The notes under the pieces were generated by a model, which saw only the letters and a program-made list of their open reading frames with translations, searched no databases and was not told the DNA's origin. From Lophius americanus (taxonomy: Eukaryota; Chordata; Actinopteri; Lophiiformes; Lophiidae): 64,000 nt of DNA. This document shows, in pieces, positions 36,701-49,899 of this stretch; positions within the stretch are counted from its first letter, which is position 1, and every line of letters begins with the position of its first letter. The stretch covers positions 2,595,501 through 2,659,500 of the forward strand of contig JBBDHG010000028.1 of the NCBI GenBank assembly GCA_037951165.1. Direction: 5' to 3'. Both the position numbers and the translations under genes were made by a program.

Positions 36701-36900
36701 TTGTTGCTAGGTAACAAAAGAAGAAAATATTTTTTTCTAATAAGTTGTCCGACTTCCCACATAACAATGTTCTATTGATTCAATGGGAAGCAACTGGAAG
36801 TATTGATTCAAGAGTGAAGGACAGAGACTATCTCTATGCACACTCTGGTCACACATACCCTGACTGGCGGGAGGTAACATGTGAGGCTTGGGAAAAACCC
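33720..36900. other. intergenic stretch without recognised features
   Basis: AT-rich DNA with no exon, array or element that I can recognise. Confidence 0.5.
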
Positions 36901-37400
36901 ATCCAGCTCACAGACAATCAGTCAATCAGACAGAGGTCTTCAGGAGGAGGAGCTCCCAAACATTACATCCATCACCATAACAGTTATGGACACCTTCGGT
37001 ATCTGGAATACACAGTTCCATAGGTCCTTAAGTGGATGTTCAACATGACCATCATCAGCAAAAAGGCCCAGCAGCTTCATCTTCTACCTAAGGAAGAGCT
37101 AAGTCCGTTTCACACAGTTATATTCCAATGTGTTCTCTGCACATCCATCACTACCTGGTTGGGATATGTGACCAAACAAGACAGGAACAAACCACAAAAA
37201 AACTTTCGGGACTGCAGGGAGCATCAGTGGAGCCAAACCGCCATCCATTCATGACTAAGACATGTGCCGGTCTGGAAACAGGCTAGCAAGATTGCTGCTG
37301 AACCATTACACCCGGGACACAGATTGTTCAAATGTTCCCTCTGGAAGGCGCTATAGAGCACTTCACACTTCACCCTTCACACTCTTCCCACAGGCCTGGT
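36900..37400 (+). pseudogene. L2/CR1-like LINE remnant
   Basis: A frame at about 36910-37250 reads YIHHHNSYGHLRYLEYT, then (after a stop) ISKKAQQLHLLPKEEL and FQCVLCTSITTWLGY. It matches the order 'F.FLG…ITKKAQQRL.FLR.L…FY…IES.LT.CI..WYG' of L2/CR1 reverse-transcriptase C-termini. It is heavily mutated with frame breaks. The trailing TTCCCTCTGGAAGGCGC matches the 'LPSGRR' area. Confidence 0.6.
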
Positions 37401-39380
37401 TTTAGTTATGGACACTCAAACCAGTCTTATAAAGTCAATAACCCTGGGACACTAAAAGAAATCCACTTACTTCCACTACAGTCTATATGTAGAATTTAAA
37501 TGCAGTTTATTATATCACGCACTGTCATGGCCATATCAATCCTGCAAGATGCATTTAGTGTACTCATACATTCATATACCCCCCTATTTCTTCTCCAAGT
37601 CCTGTAAATACCTTGTGAGTGGAAAACGGAAGTGGAATTCCTTGTATGTTAACACACACTTGGCCAGTAAAGCAGATTCTGTTCTTGTCCAGTCATTTTA
37701 TCTTTCATGTTTACGTTTTATTTTTTTCCTCTAACCAATCGTCTCATTTCAGATTTCCTGCTCCTGTAGGTTCACTGACCACCAAATGGTGGACTGACAG
37801 ACCAAGAAGCATTCCACCGTCATGATGTAGCAGTGGGGTCCTGTTTAGATCAGTGTCAGGAGAGAGAGAGAGTGAAAATGGTTCAGGAAGCTGTGGCAGA
37901 CAGCGAGTATAATTAATGCACGTCTTGTATTGAACTACTGATTCCTCTCCTCAATCAGCAGTAGACAGACGGAGAAATCCTGATGCACAAGCTCAGAGCT
38001 GAAAAGCGTATATTGTTCATGGAAATATATTATCTGTGTGTGAAAATAATCAAGACTTTCCTTCTGTTATCTGCTTTCTTAGTGAGGAGGAAGCCATACA
38101 TAGGTCGCACCAGCTAGTACCACATACGCTGAGGAATTCTGGTTACCAATGCCTTCGAAAGATTATAGATCTGTGATATTTGTCATAAGTTGAATATACG
38201 GTGTACTTATGCCATAAATGATGTTCGGACAGCAGCTTTGGTCTATCAACGCTTATGTTGTGTGTTTGGTATGTCATTGGCTGTGGTTGCTGGTTGGGTT
38301 CATGATGGACTTACACCACAGAAAATACTTTAAATTTAACCTTCTCCTTTTCCAGCTACACTACACAGTGTGGATGTCCTCTCGTATAACCTGTCAGTTG
38401 CATTAACCTTGGGGAAAGAGTAAAGCTGCCCATTGCTCTATATCTATTAATATTGATATTATTTGACCTTACGGCTGTTTTGTTTGTCCTAAGTCACTCA
38501 GCGAACTTCCTCTTCCTGGGACTGACCATTTTACAGAGCAAATTTATCCCTGTACACCTTCATTAAAGCACTGAATAATTTATCATTCTCAGATCCAGCC
38601 CCAGATGTGTTTTTGCTGACTTGACTAAATATGGTTCACCGTCAAATAGGTTTGAATGGGTTTGACAGACAGGAAAGGAATTCTTGTGCATTGATGTCTG
38701 CTCCTCCTCTCTGAGCATGAGTTATTCACATGACATGGATGCCAGTGGATTGAATTAAAAACGGACTACGTTTGACCTCTGTGTACATCGGAACATATTG
38801 TATTTCATACAACCCAGTCCTTACCGAGCGCAGATTCACAGTTTTCTAAAAATAAAATAAAACGCTAGTACAAGACAATAAACATATTTTATGAAGCAAC
38901 AGTTTTGATATTTTCAGAAAGTGCTTATTATATGTCAAGAATCCCTCATAACCAGAATGTGATGCAGCCTGTGGAGAACACAGGACAACCTTCAGTAAAT
39001 TAGTCTCCATAAAACTACAATGTATAATTCTAACACTTTATGTTTGATTTGCAAAACATAAGATGCTTATTAGGGAGCTTTACAGGTGCTCTGGACAGTT
39101 TACTTTATCCTAAGCTTCTGTAAACTGCAGGAGATTGATTCTAATTATTGGTTTATTCATTCTCAGCAAGAGTCCCATCAGTAAGGGAATTTCTGTCTCC
39201 AACATGTCCTGCATTATTGTCTCATTTTCCACCATATCTTGACGAGGCATGATTCAACATTTAAATTTTTTTAAATTTATATACAGTCGCCTGCAAGTCC
39301 AAGACAGTTAAACTGGATTTGGAGCCAACCGTGCAAAACACATGGGCTTCAAAGTTTATAATTGCACTGTTGTTGCATAT
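37400..39380. other. intergenic stretch without recognised features
   Basis: Unique-looking DNA with no exon. The 38570-38790 part is balanced and non-repetitive. Confidence 0.5.
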
Positions 39381-39383
39381 TTA

Positions 39384-39899
39384 CACTGATCATCCATAAC
39401 ATTATAGCTACTAATAGGTCAAGTTAATAACATTGGTTGTCTTGTTACAATGGCACCTTTCAATGGGATAGATATATTTCATCTGAAGTTGATGAGTTGG
39501 TAGCAGGAAAAATGGATAAGTGGAAGGATCTGAGGGACTTGACAAGGGCCAACCGGTGATGGTTAGACAACTAGGTAAGAGCATCTCCAGAACTGCAGGT
39601 CCTGTTGGGCTTTCCTGGTCTGTAGTAGTTAGCACCTACCAAGGTGGTCTGTTGAAGACAACTACAGAACCGATAACAGGTTCCTAGGCACCCAAGTCTT
39701 GCTCATACTTATGAGGAGTGAAGCCTAGCTTGTGTTGTCCAATCCCTAAAAGAAAGAGCCAGACAAATTTCAGAAAAAAGTTAATGCCAGTTTTAAAAAA
39801 AAGTTCTAAAAATAAACAAGCATCATACCTGGCGGCAAAAGCAGAAAGTGGGACCTACACAACACTGGGCTGTGGTTTATAATGTTATGGCTGATGGTC
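39384..39899 (+). mobile_element. Tc1-like deletion derivative, 516 bp (family A)
   Basis: Flanking TA at 39382-39383 and 39900-39901 is the expected Tc1/mariner target duplication. The ends CACTGATCATCCATAACATT and AATGTTATGGCTGATGGTC are inverted repeats. The interior keeps ATGGCACCTTTCAATGGG, GGAAAAATGGATAAGTGGAA, GACAAGGGCCAACCGG and GAGCATCTCCAGAACTGCAG, the 5' region of the transposase with its helix-turn-helix. It then jumps to the 3' end (GGGACCTACACAACACTGGG). About 1 kb of catalytic region is missing compared with a typical 1.5-1.7 kb element. Confidence 0.85.
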
Positions 39900-39901
39900 T
39901 A

Positions 39902-42630
39902 CAAACATGCATAAATACAAAGATACATTTCTATCATAACTGACAACATATAAAATCGTATATAGACAAAACTATACTATTGGAATAGGGTGGATTGTTA
40001 ACAGACAAATAATAAACAGATTATAATAGAGATAGTGCAAACATCCATCAGTAAGGTTGAATACTATTTTTAGATAACTTGTTACTAATGTTGCATTTTA
40101 AATGTCTTTATACTTGTTTTATTTTATTCTATGCTCCTGCTTTTGATCTATAGCACCTTGAGATTTGTATCAAATGAAAAGTGCGTTATAAATAAACTTC
40201 ATCCTTATTCATTATTATGTGAACCATACGTGGAGATGACGCCGAACATACTGATTTACAAAACCACAAAATCATTAGCTCCACTAATTCTTCCAGTGAA
40301 ATTCACCATAGTGATATTCAGAAACATCCAATACAAACCATCTCAAAGAGTTACTCAGTAGTTCCAATGTATTCAGGACATGAAAGTCTTTTCTGCTGAT
40401 GTTCTCTGACGTCTGTATGAAGTCAGCTGCTGGCTGATTCTTTCCACCAGACTTCAAGGTTAAGGGTTTGTCTAACCATCACTTGGGCTGCAGTGGTAGC
40501 AGCTCTGGCAACCACTCTCATTCCATTTCCCCCCATCTCTCTCCATCATTTGGTGGATTCCATGTTCAGCACTGGGGCCCTCTTCTTGTAGGGTAAGGCA
40601 GGCGTACTAAAAGTACAGTGTCTGCATCTTCGGTCCCAGAGAATATTACTTTCCTTTGTTGCTTCCATCAGTCCTCTGTGACCAAGCAACCTTGTGAGAT
40701 TGTTAAAAATAGTAACGCCAGTGATGATTTGAGACTGTTTTTGGAAAAAAAAACACAAAGGGAGGGACAAGGGGAGGAGGCCGGTAATGAGGGAGAGAGA
40801 GCCTAGGAAGTGCATGAGCCAGTTCCAAAAGTCGTTACAGCCGTGTAACTTTCAGCTGCGTAGGTGAGAGAGATTATATGCCCTTGCTGGTTTCGCTGAT
40901 TAGCCATGACTTCTGCTTCATAGGTTGCAACATCTCAAATGAACTCCCTTAGTGCATGATACAGAGCTTTATTCCAATTTGAATGTGTTCTTACTTGAAC
41001 ATTGTGTGCTGTTTTTTTTCTCCCTATGCTACAGCAAGTAGTTCTTGTACCCTTCTCGAGGGAAACAAGATGTTGTTATGGAGACATTCCAGGAAAATGT
41101 TGCAAAAATGGATGATTTTATGAAATCTAATATTTAAAAAAAGTATACAATACACAAAACAATAACTGTTTCCAGCCAATTCGTCTGCGATCGATAAGAT
41201 GCTAGTGTAAGTGTTGCTGCCTTCTTTTTCTTCCTCCTCCCCCTCTCAGGACTCCTCTGCCTCAGTTGGGCTCCTGTTTTTGGAGCTGGCGGTTAACTTT
41301 TCTGCCCAATAATGGAACACAGTAGACTGCTTATTGATTTCTTTGTCTAGATACAAGTCAGTGCACACTCTCTGCGGAGCAGGGCTGTTTATTTGCAGCT
41401 TGTGGCAGCCAGCAGCAGGTTTGTGAGTGACACCAGGAAGCTGGAACACAGGCCACGTGGCAGCTAATGACAAACTTTGTACATTTTCAGCCAATTTGTT
41501 TTCTTTGAGCACTTGATGAGGTCAGTGATGAATTTAATCTATGAAGTGTCTCTCTCTGAAAAGGAACAATATGTCTCTGGCAGGGAACACTGTATGCCTA
41601 AGATTGGCCTTCCTCAGTGAGCAGCATCGTGATGAATGGGAGCCATTATGTTTGGTGCATGTGATTTCTACACTGTGCGGACCAATAATATGCTACTGAC
41701 CCCACAAATTTGTTTTTCTTTTTCTTTTTTGTTGGTCAACCATATATGTCTTTTGTGCTCCTCTCCGTCTCCAGGTTACACACACCTGAGGAAGAAGTTG
41801 TTTAGTTCATATGATATCCAGGTAGCTCCACTGAAGCAGGTGCATATGCTCAGAGGACGACATATGGAAGGTTGCATTTGTATGTGCATGTGTGTGTGAG
41901 TGTGTGTGTGTGTTGGTTAGGGTTGCAGGAGGATTTCGTTACAGCAGTGCTTTAAGGCCCATATAGCAAATGACGCGGACTGACCAGCTGCTTGACGGGC
42001 TGTTCAACCGCCAGCAGTCACAGCTTGCCTCCAGAGCCACCACTGGCTGGCTGCCCATGTCTATCACAATCTTTCTTCCTGCCTTTTTATCTCTCACACA
42101 ACTATCTCTGTGCTACTGTCATGTTGTTATCTTATTCTTCGTCAAGCAACTCATTTAAACAGAGCCTGTCTTTCATTCAGTCTGAGTCTTTTATGTCATT
42201 GTAGACATCTGAATTGCCATCACAGGCCATAGACTTTACAATAGATGGTTGTCTACATTTCAGACAATGTCTCCTCTAAGTCGTTCTTTTAAAAATCGAA
42301 TTCTACGGCTCTCCGACAATCATAATTGTATTGCCGAAATTGTATTGTGAAACATGTTGACCAGTCATCGTGGGGAAAGGCATCCTTACACTCTCACAGA
42401 CTCATTGTTGTCAAAGTCCTCCAGTCCCTAGCCTATAGTCTTTGAACATGGTTGGTCCTGTTGTCTGAGCAGTTATGGCGGCACACTGTAGCACAATGCT
42501 CAAGCAGCAAAATCCGACACATGTTGCACTGATGCATAGATGCATATTCATTTTATAGACTGACGGAGCATATATGACAACATATCTGAGCCTGTGAACA
42601 CACTTTATGGTAATAAAAGAGCCATAGACA
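39902..42630. other. intergenic stretch with minor repeats
   Basis: 40130-40210 resembles a LINE/SINE 3' tail (ATTTGTATCAAATG, GTGCGTTATAAATAAACTTC). 41885-41914 is a GT repeat. Nothing else is recognised. Confidence 0.45.
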
Positions 42631-42639
42631 GCTGAAGAT

Positions 42640-43130
42640 TGACAGGTACCTGGGAAAAATATATGAGGACGTGATATGCAGCAAAGGGCCACAGGTGGAC
42701 TTTTGCCCGTGGCCGCTGCGCTATGAGGTAAATGGGTCACATTCTGTATGGACTTCAGGAAACACAGGGGTGGACCACGCCCCAATCCACATCAACAGGG
42801 TCTGCTCGGAAAGGAAACCATCCTGTAAATTCTTGGCCATTCCCATCTCAGAGGAGCTCTCCTGGTCCACAACACCTCTGCGGTTGCGAATAAGGCTTAG
42901 CAGCAACTCACTTTTCTGAGAGTACTAAGAGGGAACAATCTGGAACAGAAGCTGCTGCTGGTGGCCTTTTATCCATCCTGCATGGAGAGCGTTCTGGTGT
43001 ACTGGACCACAGTGTGGTACGCTGGATGCTCAGCCACAGACAGGAGAGCTGAAGAGGCTCATCAACTTGGCCAAAGAGACAAACGACTGCTCTCCCTGAA
43101 AGACTCTCCAGCTCCGGTTGCCTCTCAAGG
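42640..43130 (+). pseudogene. L2/CR1-like LINE reverse-transcriptase remnant
   Basis: The frame from about 42760 reads HAPIHINRVCSERKPSCKFL, then AIPISEELSWS. After a frameshift the tail 'FIHPAWRAFWCTG' and 'RRAEEAHQLG' correspond to the 'FY…IESIL…WYG… R..LQR' part of L2/CR1 elements. The sequence GGAGAGCGTTCTGGTGTACT encodes the ESVLVY motif. It is broken in several places and 5'-truncated. Confidence 0.65.
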
Positions 43131-44107
43131 CCCCAATTCATCCTCGGAGACTCCGCCCACCCATCACCTTGTGTGGTTCTCCTGTCTTTTTAAAACACCT
43201 GATAACGCTGATGAACGCTGATTGATGGCCTGAAGACATGTGTGGAGCCACGCCAACAGTCGCGTGTCTTCGACCACGCCCACAGCCACACACTCATACA
43301 CAAAAAAAAAATCATGAGGAGGGGGAAGAAAAACCCCTCGCAGAAAACGAGGAGTTACGGCTGAATCGTGGACGGTTGGGTCATGTACCATGAAATAAAT
43401 CCAATTTTAGACCTATATCCAGAAGATAACTGCAATTGGTGAAATATAACTGTGCTTGACTAACTATCAACCTAATAAAGATAACAATGTAAATTTCAGA
43501 TTGAAAGAGTAGGTTCTCATGGTGAAGGAGTCATACTATGAGGGTGTAAATATGGTGAAACTATTGCTTCTGAGTTGATGACATATTGAGTAAACTGAGC
43601 TTACTTGAGGGGGCTTGTGCTCTCTGAGTGCTGTCTAGTTTCATGATCTTCTGAATTTGTAACGGGGAGATAATTTACACTTACAAGGGTCTGCAAACAT
43701 AAACAAACAACAGCTGCCTTTAAGCAACTGCTGGAGTCTGCCTGGCTTATAAATGATGTCTAGCTTTGACACAGTCATCAACTATATCCAAACATTGTGG
43801 CATCACATTGTGCCAATAAGAAGTCACAATGCAACATCAGAGGTAGTACAAGAGTGAGCTCAGTTCAGCATAATAATGACAAGCCCCATTATAACAATCA
43901 GAAGAAGAGCATTCCAGAGGTACTGTTTAAAGACATTTGGTTGTCAAAGATAATATTCTAGTGTAAAGAAACATTTGTAAGAGAGCCTTACTCTGACTTT
44001 TGATACAGATAACTGAACATCTATGTGGAATACCTTTTTCTTTTGTATGCCTTTTTACCCCCTGCCGTTATTAGGGACAAAGCCGTTTCATCCACATTGT
44101 TGAGTGT

Positions 44108-44170
44108 GCATAATAATAATAATTATAATAATAATACATTTATAGATTTTACACCAGATGCCCTTTCTGA
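44108..44170. repeat. (AAT)n plus SINE/L2-type tail
   Basis: AATAATAATAATTATAATAA, then ACATTTATAGATTTTACACC. It resembles the inserted tail at 24.29 kb. Confidence 0.5.
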
Positions 44171-44449
44171 CACAACCCGGTTTATAAGATCCTTGTACTA
44201 CTCCTTTGCTATGGAGCCTCCATCTATGTGAATGAACTAAAAATCCCTGCGAGAAATCCCAGATAGAAACTGAGAAACATACACATAATTTTGAAAACTA
44301 TAGAGCCGACATGCTGAAAAGTGATGCTATGTCTAAGAATTTTTGGGAATTCAGTAATATCTTATCTCTTTCTCAACACCCACTATGAAATTGCTATGTA
44401 ACTCTAAATTGGGTAATTAAAATCTAAATAAATTCATAAAAATTATTTT

Positions 44450-44790
44450 CCTATTAAAGGTAAAGTACCCCCTAGTGTTGGAACTATAAAACCGACATTT
44501 CGCAAAATCAATCTAGTTCTTCCTGCCTCTACAGTCTATGCGTGTATAAAATTATCTAAAAATGATCCATGACATAGTTTCTGAGTTATCCTGTTAGCAC
44601 GATAACATTTCAACGATATAATGATGTTACAGCCCTTTTTATCGAAAATTAAACCAGGCAAGGATAGTATTGGTATTTTTTTGTGTTTTATTACAGATTA
44701 CTCACATATAGTAACGGGTACAATGTTAATGCCATTGTAAATAAATCATTTAAGGTCAAGGTTATAGAAGTACACCTGTTAAGCTATCTT
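44450..44790 (+). repeat. unclassified dispersed repeat U, copy 2
   Basis: GTACCCCCTAGTGTTGGAAC, the TTCGCAAAATCAATCTAG / TTCTTCCTGCC pair (TTCCCAAAATCAATCCAA / TTCTTCCTCGG in copy 4), and AAAAATGATCCATGACATAG. Its second half (ATAATGATGTTACAG, CAAGGATAG, AGATTACTCACATATAGTAA) matches 59.72-59.87 kb. Confidence 0.6.
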
Positions 44791-46800
44791 AAGTTCATTT
44801 TTGGTATGTAACTGAAAAGCAGAACTGTCTGAAGTTATGTGGCATTGTTGAGAAAAGAGGAAACACTTTTATGTCACATTTATAGGCCAGCATGTCTGAC
44901 GTGCAGCACAGAAGTTAGCCTCCTGGTCCTGAGGAGGCTAAAAACCCTCCAACAGGATTGAGTCTTAGATTCGATAAAAAATGCCCTCAAACCGCTTTAA
45001 TCACCGCATGTAAAACGGAAACATCTGCTAATTGAGTATTCAAGGTTTAGTTCACCTTTAGTCTACCCAAGAGAATATGAGAGATTTAGGCCTTGTTGAA
45101 AGTGACTCCTGTCACCCACGTTCTTTATTTCTCGGTTGAGGCCATCTCCGCCCCAAATTGCCAGCTGTGGCTTTAAAAGCAGGCGTAGAGTGTGTTGCTA
45201 TATTGTTCTTGTTGTCACTGACTTTGAAGCAAGGTAATGACACAAACATCACTCAAAATGCAATCACACCCCACCCCTTTCTTTTTGAGAGCCAATGGAG
45301 TGTTAAAGTGAATGAAGTGAAATGTAGTGTGAAACCAGTGAAGCTGCATAGGCCAGGCTGAAGGAAGCCACAAATGGTCGGGCAGGAACCAGTCTGTCCA
45401 GGAGGACGCCACTGCCTCCTCCTCATCCTCTTCGTCTACTTTAAAAAGCCACATCACGCTGAAGGAGTGGGAGAATGATGGAGTGAGGACTCAGTGAAAG
45501 TCAGATGGGAAACAGAGAGTAATAGAGAATATTTTACAAGATGACAAGCGCTGTTTATCTGCGCTAGGACCAGGAGGTAAAGCGATTCGAGGAAAGAACA
45601 TCTATCCCCGGATGTGTTGTTAAAGGGGGGCACGCCTTGAATGCTTTAAATGAGTTGTAGGAGATGGCTGTGTGTGTGTGTGTGTGTGTTGGAGGTTTGT
45701 CACTATTAATTTCTTTCACCCCAATCACCGTTTTAAGTTACAGAGACAAGCAGCTTTATCTTACATGCTGCAAAGCCCTGAGTAAGCAGCGACAAATTCA
45801 GACAGTTTCTCCACAGGGACCCATTCCAACACAGAAAGGGACAGAGAAACGGTGACAGAGGGGAAAGTTGTGGAAACACGCTCTATCCAAGACAGCAGGA
45901 GGAAAAAGAAAATAAAAGGAGGTGGGTAGAAAAAGAACCAAATGAGGCATAAGATATTAAGAGAAGGCGGCCAGTCTATGAGAACCGCCGAGGGAGACAA
46001 AGGGGAAAAAAGCCTGGATTGTTTTCTCTTCCCTTTGATTTTCTGCCCTCATCAATAACTTCCAACATACAGATACAGCAGCAGAAATACTCCAGCTTTA
46101 TTCTCCCTGTAACCAGAGATATTTCCTTCTGATTCCTCTCCGTCTGAGACCAGAAACAAAATAAGTGTTTGCCCTCCTTGCCCCTGATGATATAAAAACC
46201 TCTCCAAGCACCGTTCAGCAGGTAATAACAAAAGGCACTAAGGTCTCCATATGTGACGTTGACAGAGTCAAAGCTAAGGGTCTGCCATAGACCTAAGTAT
46301 CAGATTTAAATGTAAATAGCAAAGTTTAAAAGGTTGTTACACACAATTAAACGTTATTCTGAAGTTATTTCAAAAATCCTCAAAACGCGTTACGAACATC
46401 CTGATGATAAATACTCTAAGGCAAATAATACAATAAAAGCGAGGCGGTGTCATGTCCTCTAGCTCACTCTGCACAAGATCCAACATGAGAGACTGGTTGG
46501 TCTCTTTCTTTTTCCCTGATCTAGCTTCCTGTAAAATGAATAATAAAATGAAATGAAAATCTCTTTCCCACATACAGAGCGCTCTGCAGTCAGGCATCAA
46601 TGTATCTTAAAGAGCTCCTAAGACCTTATTATCCAACAACAACATTTGGCTCCCATTTTGCAGTGGTATCTGTGGTCAGGGGCAGAGGATCCAGCTGTCA
46701 GGCTCTTGTCCTGTAAAAGCTTCTTCCAGAATTGGTTTACGGGGGAGACACCCTCTCAACATTAAAGTGCAGGATTAAATGTGCATTTTTGAATAAAGCT
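44790..46800. other. intergenic stretch without recognised features
   Basis: Apart from the GT run at 45669-45690, nothing is recognised. Confidence 0.5.
45669..45690. repeat. short (GT)n
   Basis: Eleven GT units. Confidence 0.8.
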
Positions 46801-46807
46801 TATGGGG

Positions 46808-48206
46808 AGACCTGGGACAGTTGATACCGATACTTTTTCCCCTTAAAGGAAAATTACTTGATTGCACAGTGTTCATTAAGAACTTTATTGCAAGGGCAAC
46901 ATGAAATATGAATAAAACTCATGAACAAAAATACTTGAAATTAAATTCTTATGAAATGATAATGAAATAGATCAATGAGTAAATTAAATGAAAATAAGAT
47001 TATAATAAAAATCATTACACTTCAAATAAATACAAAATTAATTACATTTCTTGTATTGAAAGGTGGACATAGTGCTCAAGAACCTGAATTAAACCAGTAA
47101 AAAATCCTAACACAACATCATCATCACCAACACTTGCAGCATCATCATCCTCAACATCAGCAGCAAAATGCAAAATGATAGTTTCACTCGTTGACCTTAT
47201 TCTGACTTTCACATCTTCCCTTGTGTGAATTATGAACAACACTTCCTGTCACTAAGCAGGCACCACTGATTCACAATGAAAACAGCTAATGCTCATTTGT
47301 CTTTTCATTTCTTAGTTGCTGGATGATGTAAAATAGCATATTCACCAACTAAATAAGGTACACTAGATCATTTAGCGGCTAGATAACGTAACAATTCACT
47401 CAAGTTTTTGATTGGTGTTTAGGAAAAACTAACATGTTCACAATAATAATAATAATTAATAATAAAATAATAAAAATGTATGATATAAATAGTATAATAT
47501 AATATGAATCATTTTTTGTCTCTCTAGCCATGGAAAAAAGTCTCTCTGCTGAAACTGAGGTTGCAACTGTTCCAAGATATTTTTTTTTACTACTTTAATG
47601 AGCAATGGAAACACTGCCTCATTACTTTTCCACCACAGCAAAGGGACTTCACTCCTTGAGATTATTTTTTCCTCCATGAATCTGCGCATCTCAATGTACG
47701 CGGTTGTGTTTGCATTCCGATTTCCCTGAGAAGCCATCGCACGCCTATCATATTCCTGCCGTAACCCTGTCTTTGATGCTGAACAGTCCCCACTGTTGCC
47801 CTCAGTGTTTGCTGTGGGTGATGTCACTGGCAACAGTTTCCAGAGAGGCTGTGGCGGTTGCTGGAGAAACAGAGTCGCTGCTTGCTGCCGCGGCGCTGTT
47901 GTGCTAATTCACTCTGAGCAGCGGAAGGAAGGATTGAGGAAGTGCTTGACTGAGGCTGCTCAGTGAGTCTTCGGCTCTGACATCTGAAAGGCTGTTATAA
48001 TCATGTGACACGGATGACCATCGACGATACGCCCGGGCTGGTTTTCACACCTAAATTTAATGACTAAAACTCTCAGAAGTGAAAACAAATTGCCGTTTTT
48101 GTATTAGCACTGTGGTATCGCGATATTTAAAAGAGTATCGACTCCAAAAGATCGACCGGCGGGTATCGAAGGATCGGTACCAGAGTATCGGTACGCCCAT
48201 CTCTAG
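46808..48206 (-). mobile_element. hAT transposon remnant
   Basis: On the minus strand it begins CTAGAGATGGGCGTACCGAT at 48206. Near the other end CAGTTGATACCGATACT (46819) shares TACCGATACT. Between them lies a decayed C-terminal transposase piece (47456-47833) followed by an AT-rich 3' region, as is usual for fish hAT elements. At about 1.4 kb it lacks the N-terminal and most of the catalytic coding region. The left boundary is approximate. Confidence 0.65.
47456..47833 (-). pseudogene. hAT transposase C-terminal (dimerisation) fragment
   Basis: The frame contains MRRFMEEKIISRSEVPLLWW, then KSNEAVFPLLIKVVKKNIL. This is the hAT C-terminal signature (…E..F….I.R...PL.WWK.N...FP.L..VA...L). The usual following 'P.TSVPSERVFS' stretch is missing or mutated; the frame ends in an unrelated AT-rich tail. 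The preceding residues are S/T/N-rich. There is no catalytic DDE region. Confidence 0.7.
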
Positions 48207-48350
48207 TCGCCAGTTCATGGCAGGGCCGACACACATACAGGGCATACGGGCAATTTAGTCTCTCCAATTCACCTATATCACATGTTTTTTGGACTGTGGG
48301 AGGAAGCCGGAGTTCCCGCTAGCTACCAACGCTACCCACTGCCCCAGCGT
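48207..48350 (-). repeat. SINE-like repeat, minus copy of a head-to-head pair
   Basis: In antisense it reads GCCAGTTCATGGCAGGGCCG, GGGCAATTTAGTCTCTCCAA, then TTGGACTGTGGGAGGAAGCC. The A-box-like part (GGGCAGTGGGTAGCG in sense) lies at about 48325-48345. Same family as 6.94-7.2 kb. Confidence 0.7.
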
Positions 48351-48522
48351 TGGCGGCACTTTGGCGCAGTGGGTTAGCACTGCAGTTTTGCAGCAAGGAG
48401 GAACCGGGTAAGAATCCACCTCTGCCGGCCTTTCTTTGTGGAGTTTGCATGATCTAAATATACAATATAGGTGAATTAATGACACTAGAATGGCCCATGA
48501 GTAGTTGTATGTCTCTATACAA
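48351..48522 (+). repeat. SINE-like repeat, plus copy of a head-to-head pair
   Basis: GGCGCAGTGGGTTAGCACTG (A box), GAACCGGGTAAGAATCC (B box), TTTGTGGAGTTTGCATGATC. It then skips to TAGGTGAATTAATGACACTA and GGCCCATGAGTAGTTG, so its middle is deleted. It is divergent from, and starts beside, the minus copy. Confidence 0.7.
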
Positions 48523-49720
48523 CAAGGAAGCAAGGAAGGAAAACCAAGGGCTCAAGAAGGGAAATGAGGGGTCAAGGAAGGAAACAAAGCGTATTGCCTT
48601 TAGCATGGGAAAACAAAATGATAAGAGAAGGAAGATGACAAAAATAATATGGATTGAACAGCAGACAAAGTGTTTGTTGTCATCGAGAGCAAAATGTTGT
48701 GCGTATATTCACAACCTGTGTATCCATTTCAGTTTGAACACCATCAAATGTCCAACAAATAGGAGGCTTTTTGTTTGGTCGGTGGGACAAATGACTCATT
48801 CAAAACGCATCAGTGAGCCCATGAATGCAGTTTCAGGTGTCAGACATCTTCACGTTAGAACTAAATACAGGTCACTAAATTATTAATGAGAGCTCACAAC
48901 ATCACCATATCTGAACAAAAAAATCAGAACTGAAGAATGTTGTTTGTTATATGGTTGTAGCCTGAAAGCCTTCATCCATTCAACTCCACCCAGAGAGAGG
49001 ACATCTGCAACAAACACAGTAAGACCTCTGTTCCATCAACACCTTGCAAGGGCTTGGTGGACCTCAAAAGGACGAACGACACGAGGACTGGATGCTGCTT
49101 CTGAATGCTAATCACCATCTCTAGAGACAACTGATCCCCCCAAACCTCCTCTCCCTTTCTGCTCATATCTTTTTTCTCTTGTCAACCGGAAGTGATCGCT
49201 TGGGGCTACACATGTTAAGCAGATGTGTGGGAATTGTGGGAATTGGAGAGAACAGGTTAAGACGAAAGGTGCAGGAAAAACCCCAGGTAGCGGAGCTGCC
49301 ACACATAAATATGAGTATTTATGTGTGGGAGTCTCAGGGGAGGGGGGGTTTATTTGCATATACAGGTGAATAATTCAGGCATTTTTATTGACTAGGACTG
49401 TGTTTGTCTGTGCATTTTTAATTGTGTGTGTATATTAATTGAACATGCACATTATTTGACGGTATGTTTGAATTCATATTATTGTGCAGAAATATAAAAA
49501 GCAGAATGTCAAAATGCTGTATGTTGTTATCATCAAGCTTATGAGCCAGGTGGCGCAAAGACAGTGACTGAAAGTAATTTCCTTTCATATGTAGCTCTAT
49601 AGCACCAGAGTTAAATCTGCTCAGCATTGTATGTTTGTGTGTGTGTGTTTTTGTGTGTGTGTCGGTGTGTTTATAGGACATAATGTATTCACACAGGCTT
49701 ACACAGATGTTTTACATGTG
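48523..49720. other. intergenic stretch without recognised features
   Basis: A purine-rich AAGGAAGGAAAACC area lies at 48520-48590 and a short GT run at 49636-49664. No exon is recognised. Confidence 0.5.
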
Positions 49721-49724
49721 TTTT

Positions 49725-49727
49725 ATA

Positions 49728-49812
<85 letters not shown>

Positions 49813-49861
49813 GTCAATATATATATATATATATGTCAATATATATATATATATATGTATA
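49725..49861. repeat. (AT)n array with ATGTCA interruptions
   Basis: About 135 bp of AT repeat with two TACATA interruptions and two ATGTCAATATAT units of similar spacing, flanked by GT runs on both sides. Confidence 0.95.
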
Positions 49862-49899
49862 TGCGTGTGTGTGTGTAATGTGTAGAGTGTGCATATATC

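Noticed and set aside
42411..42785. 124-codon minus-strand frame
   Set aside because: Lies antisense to the edge of a LINE remnant, with no recognisable motif.
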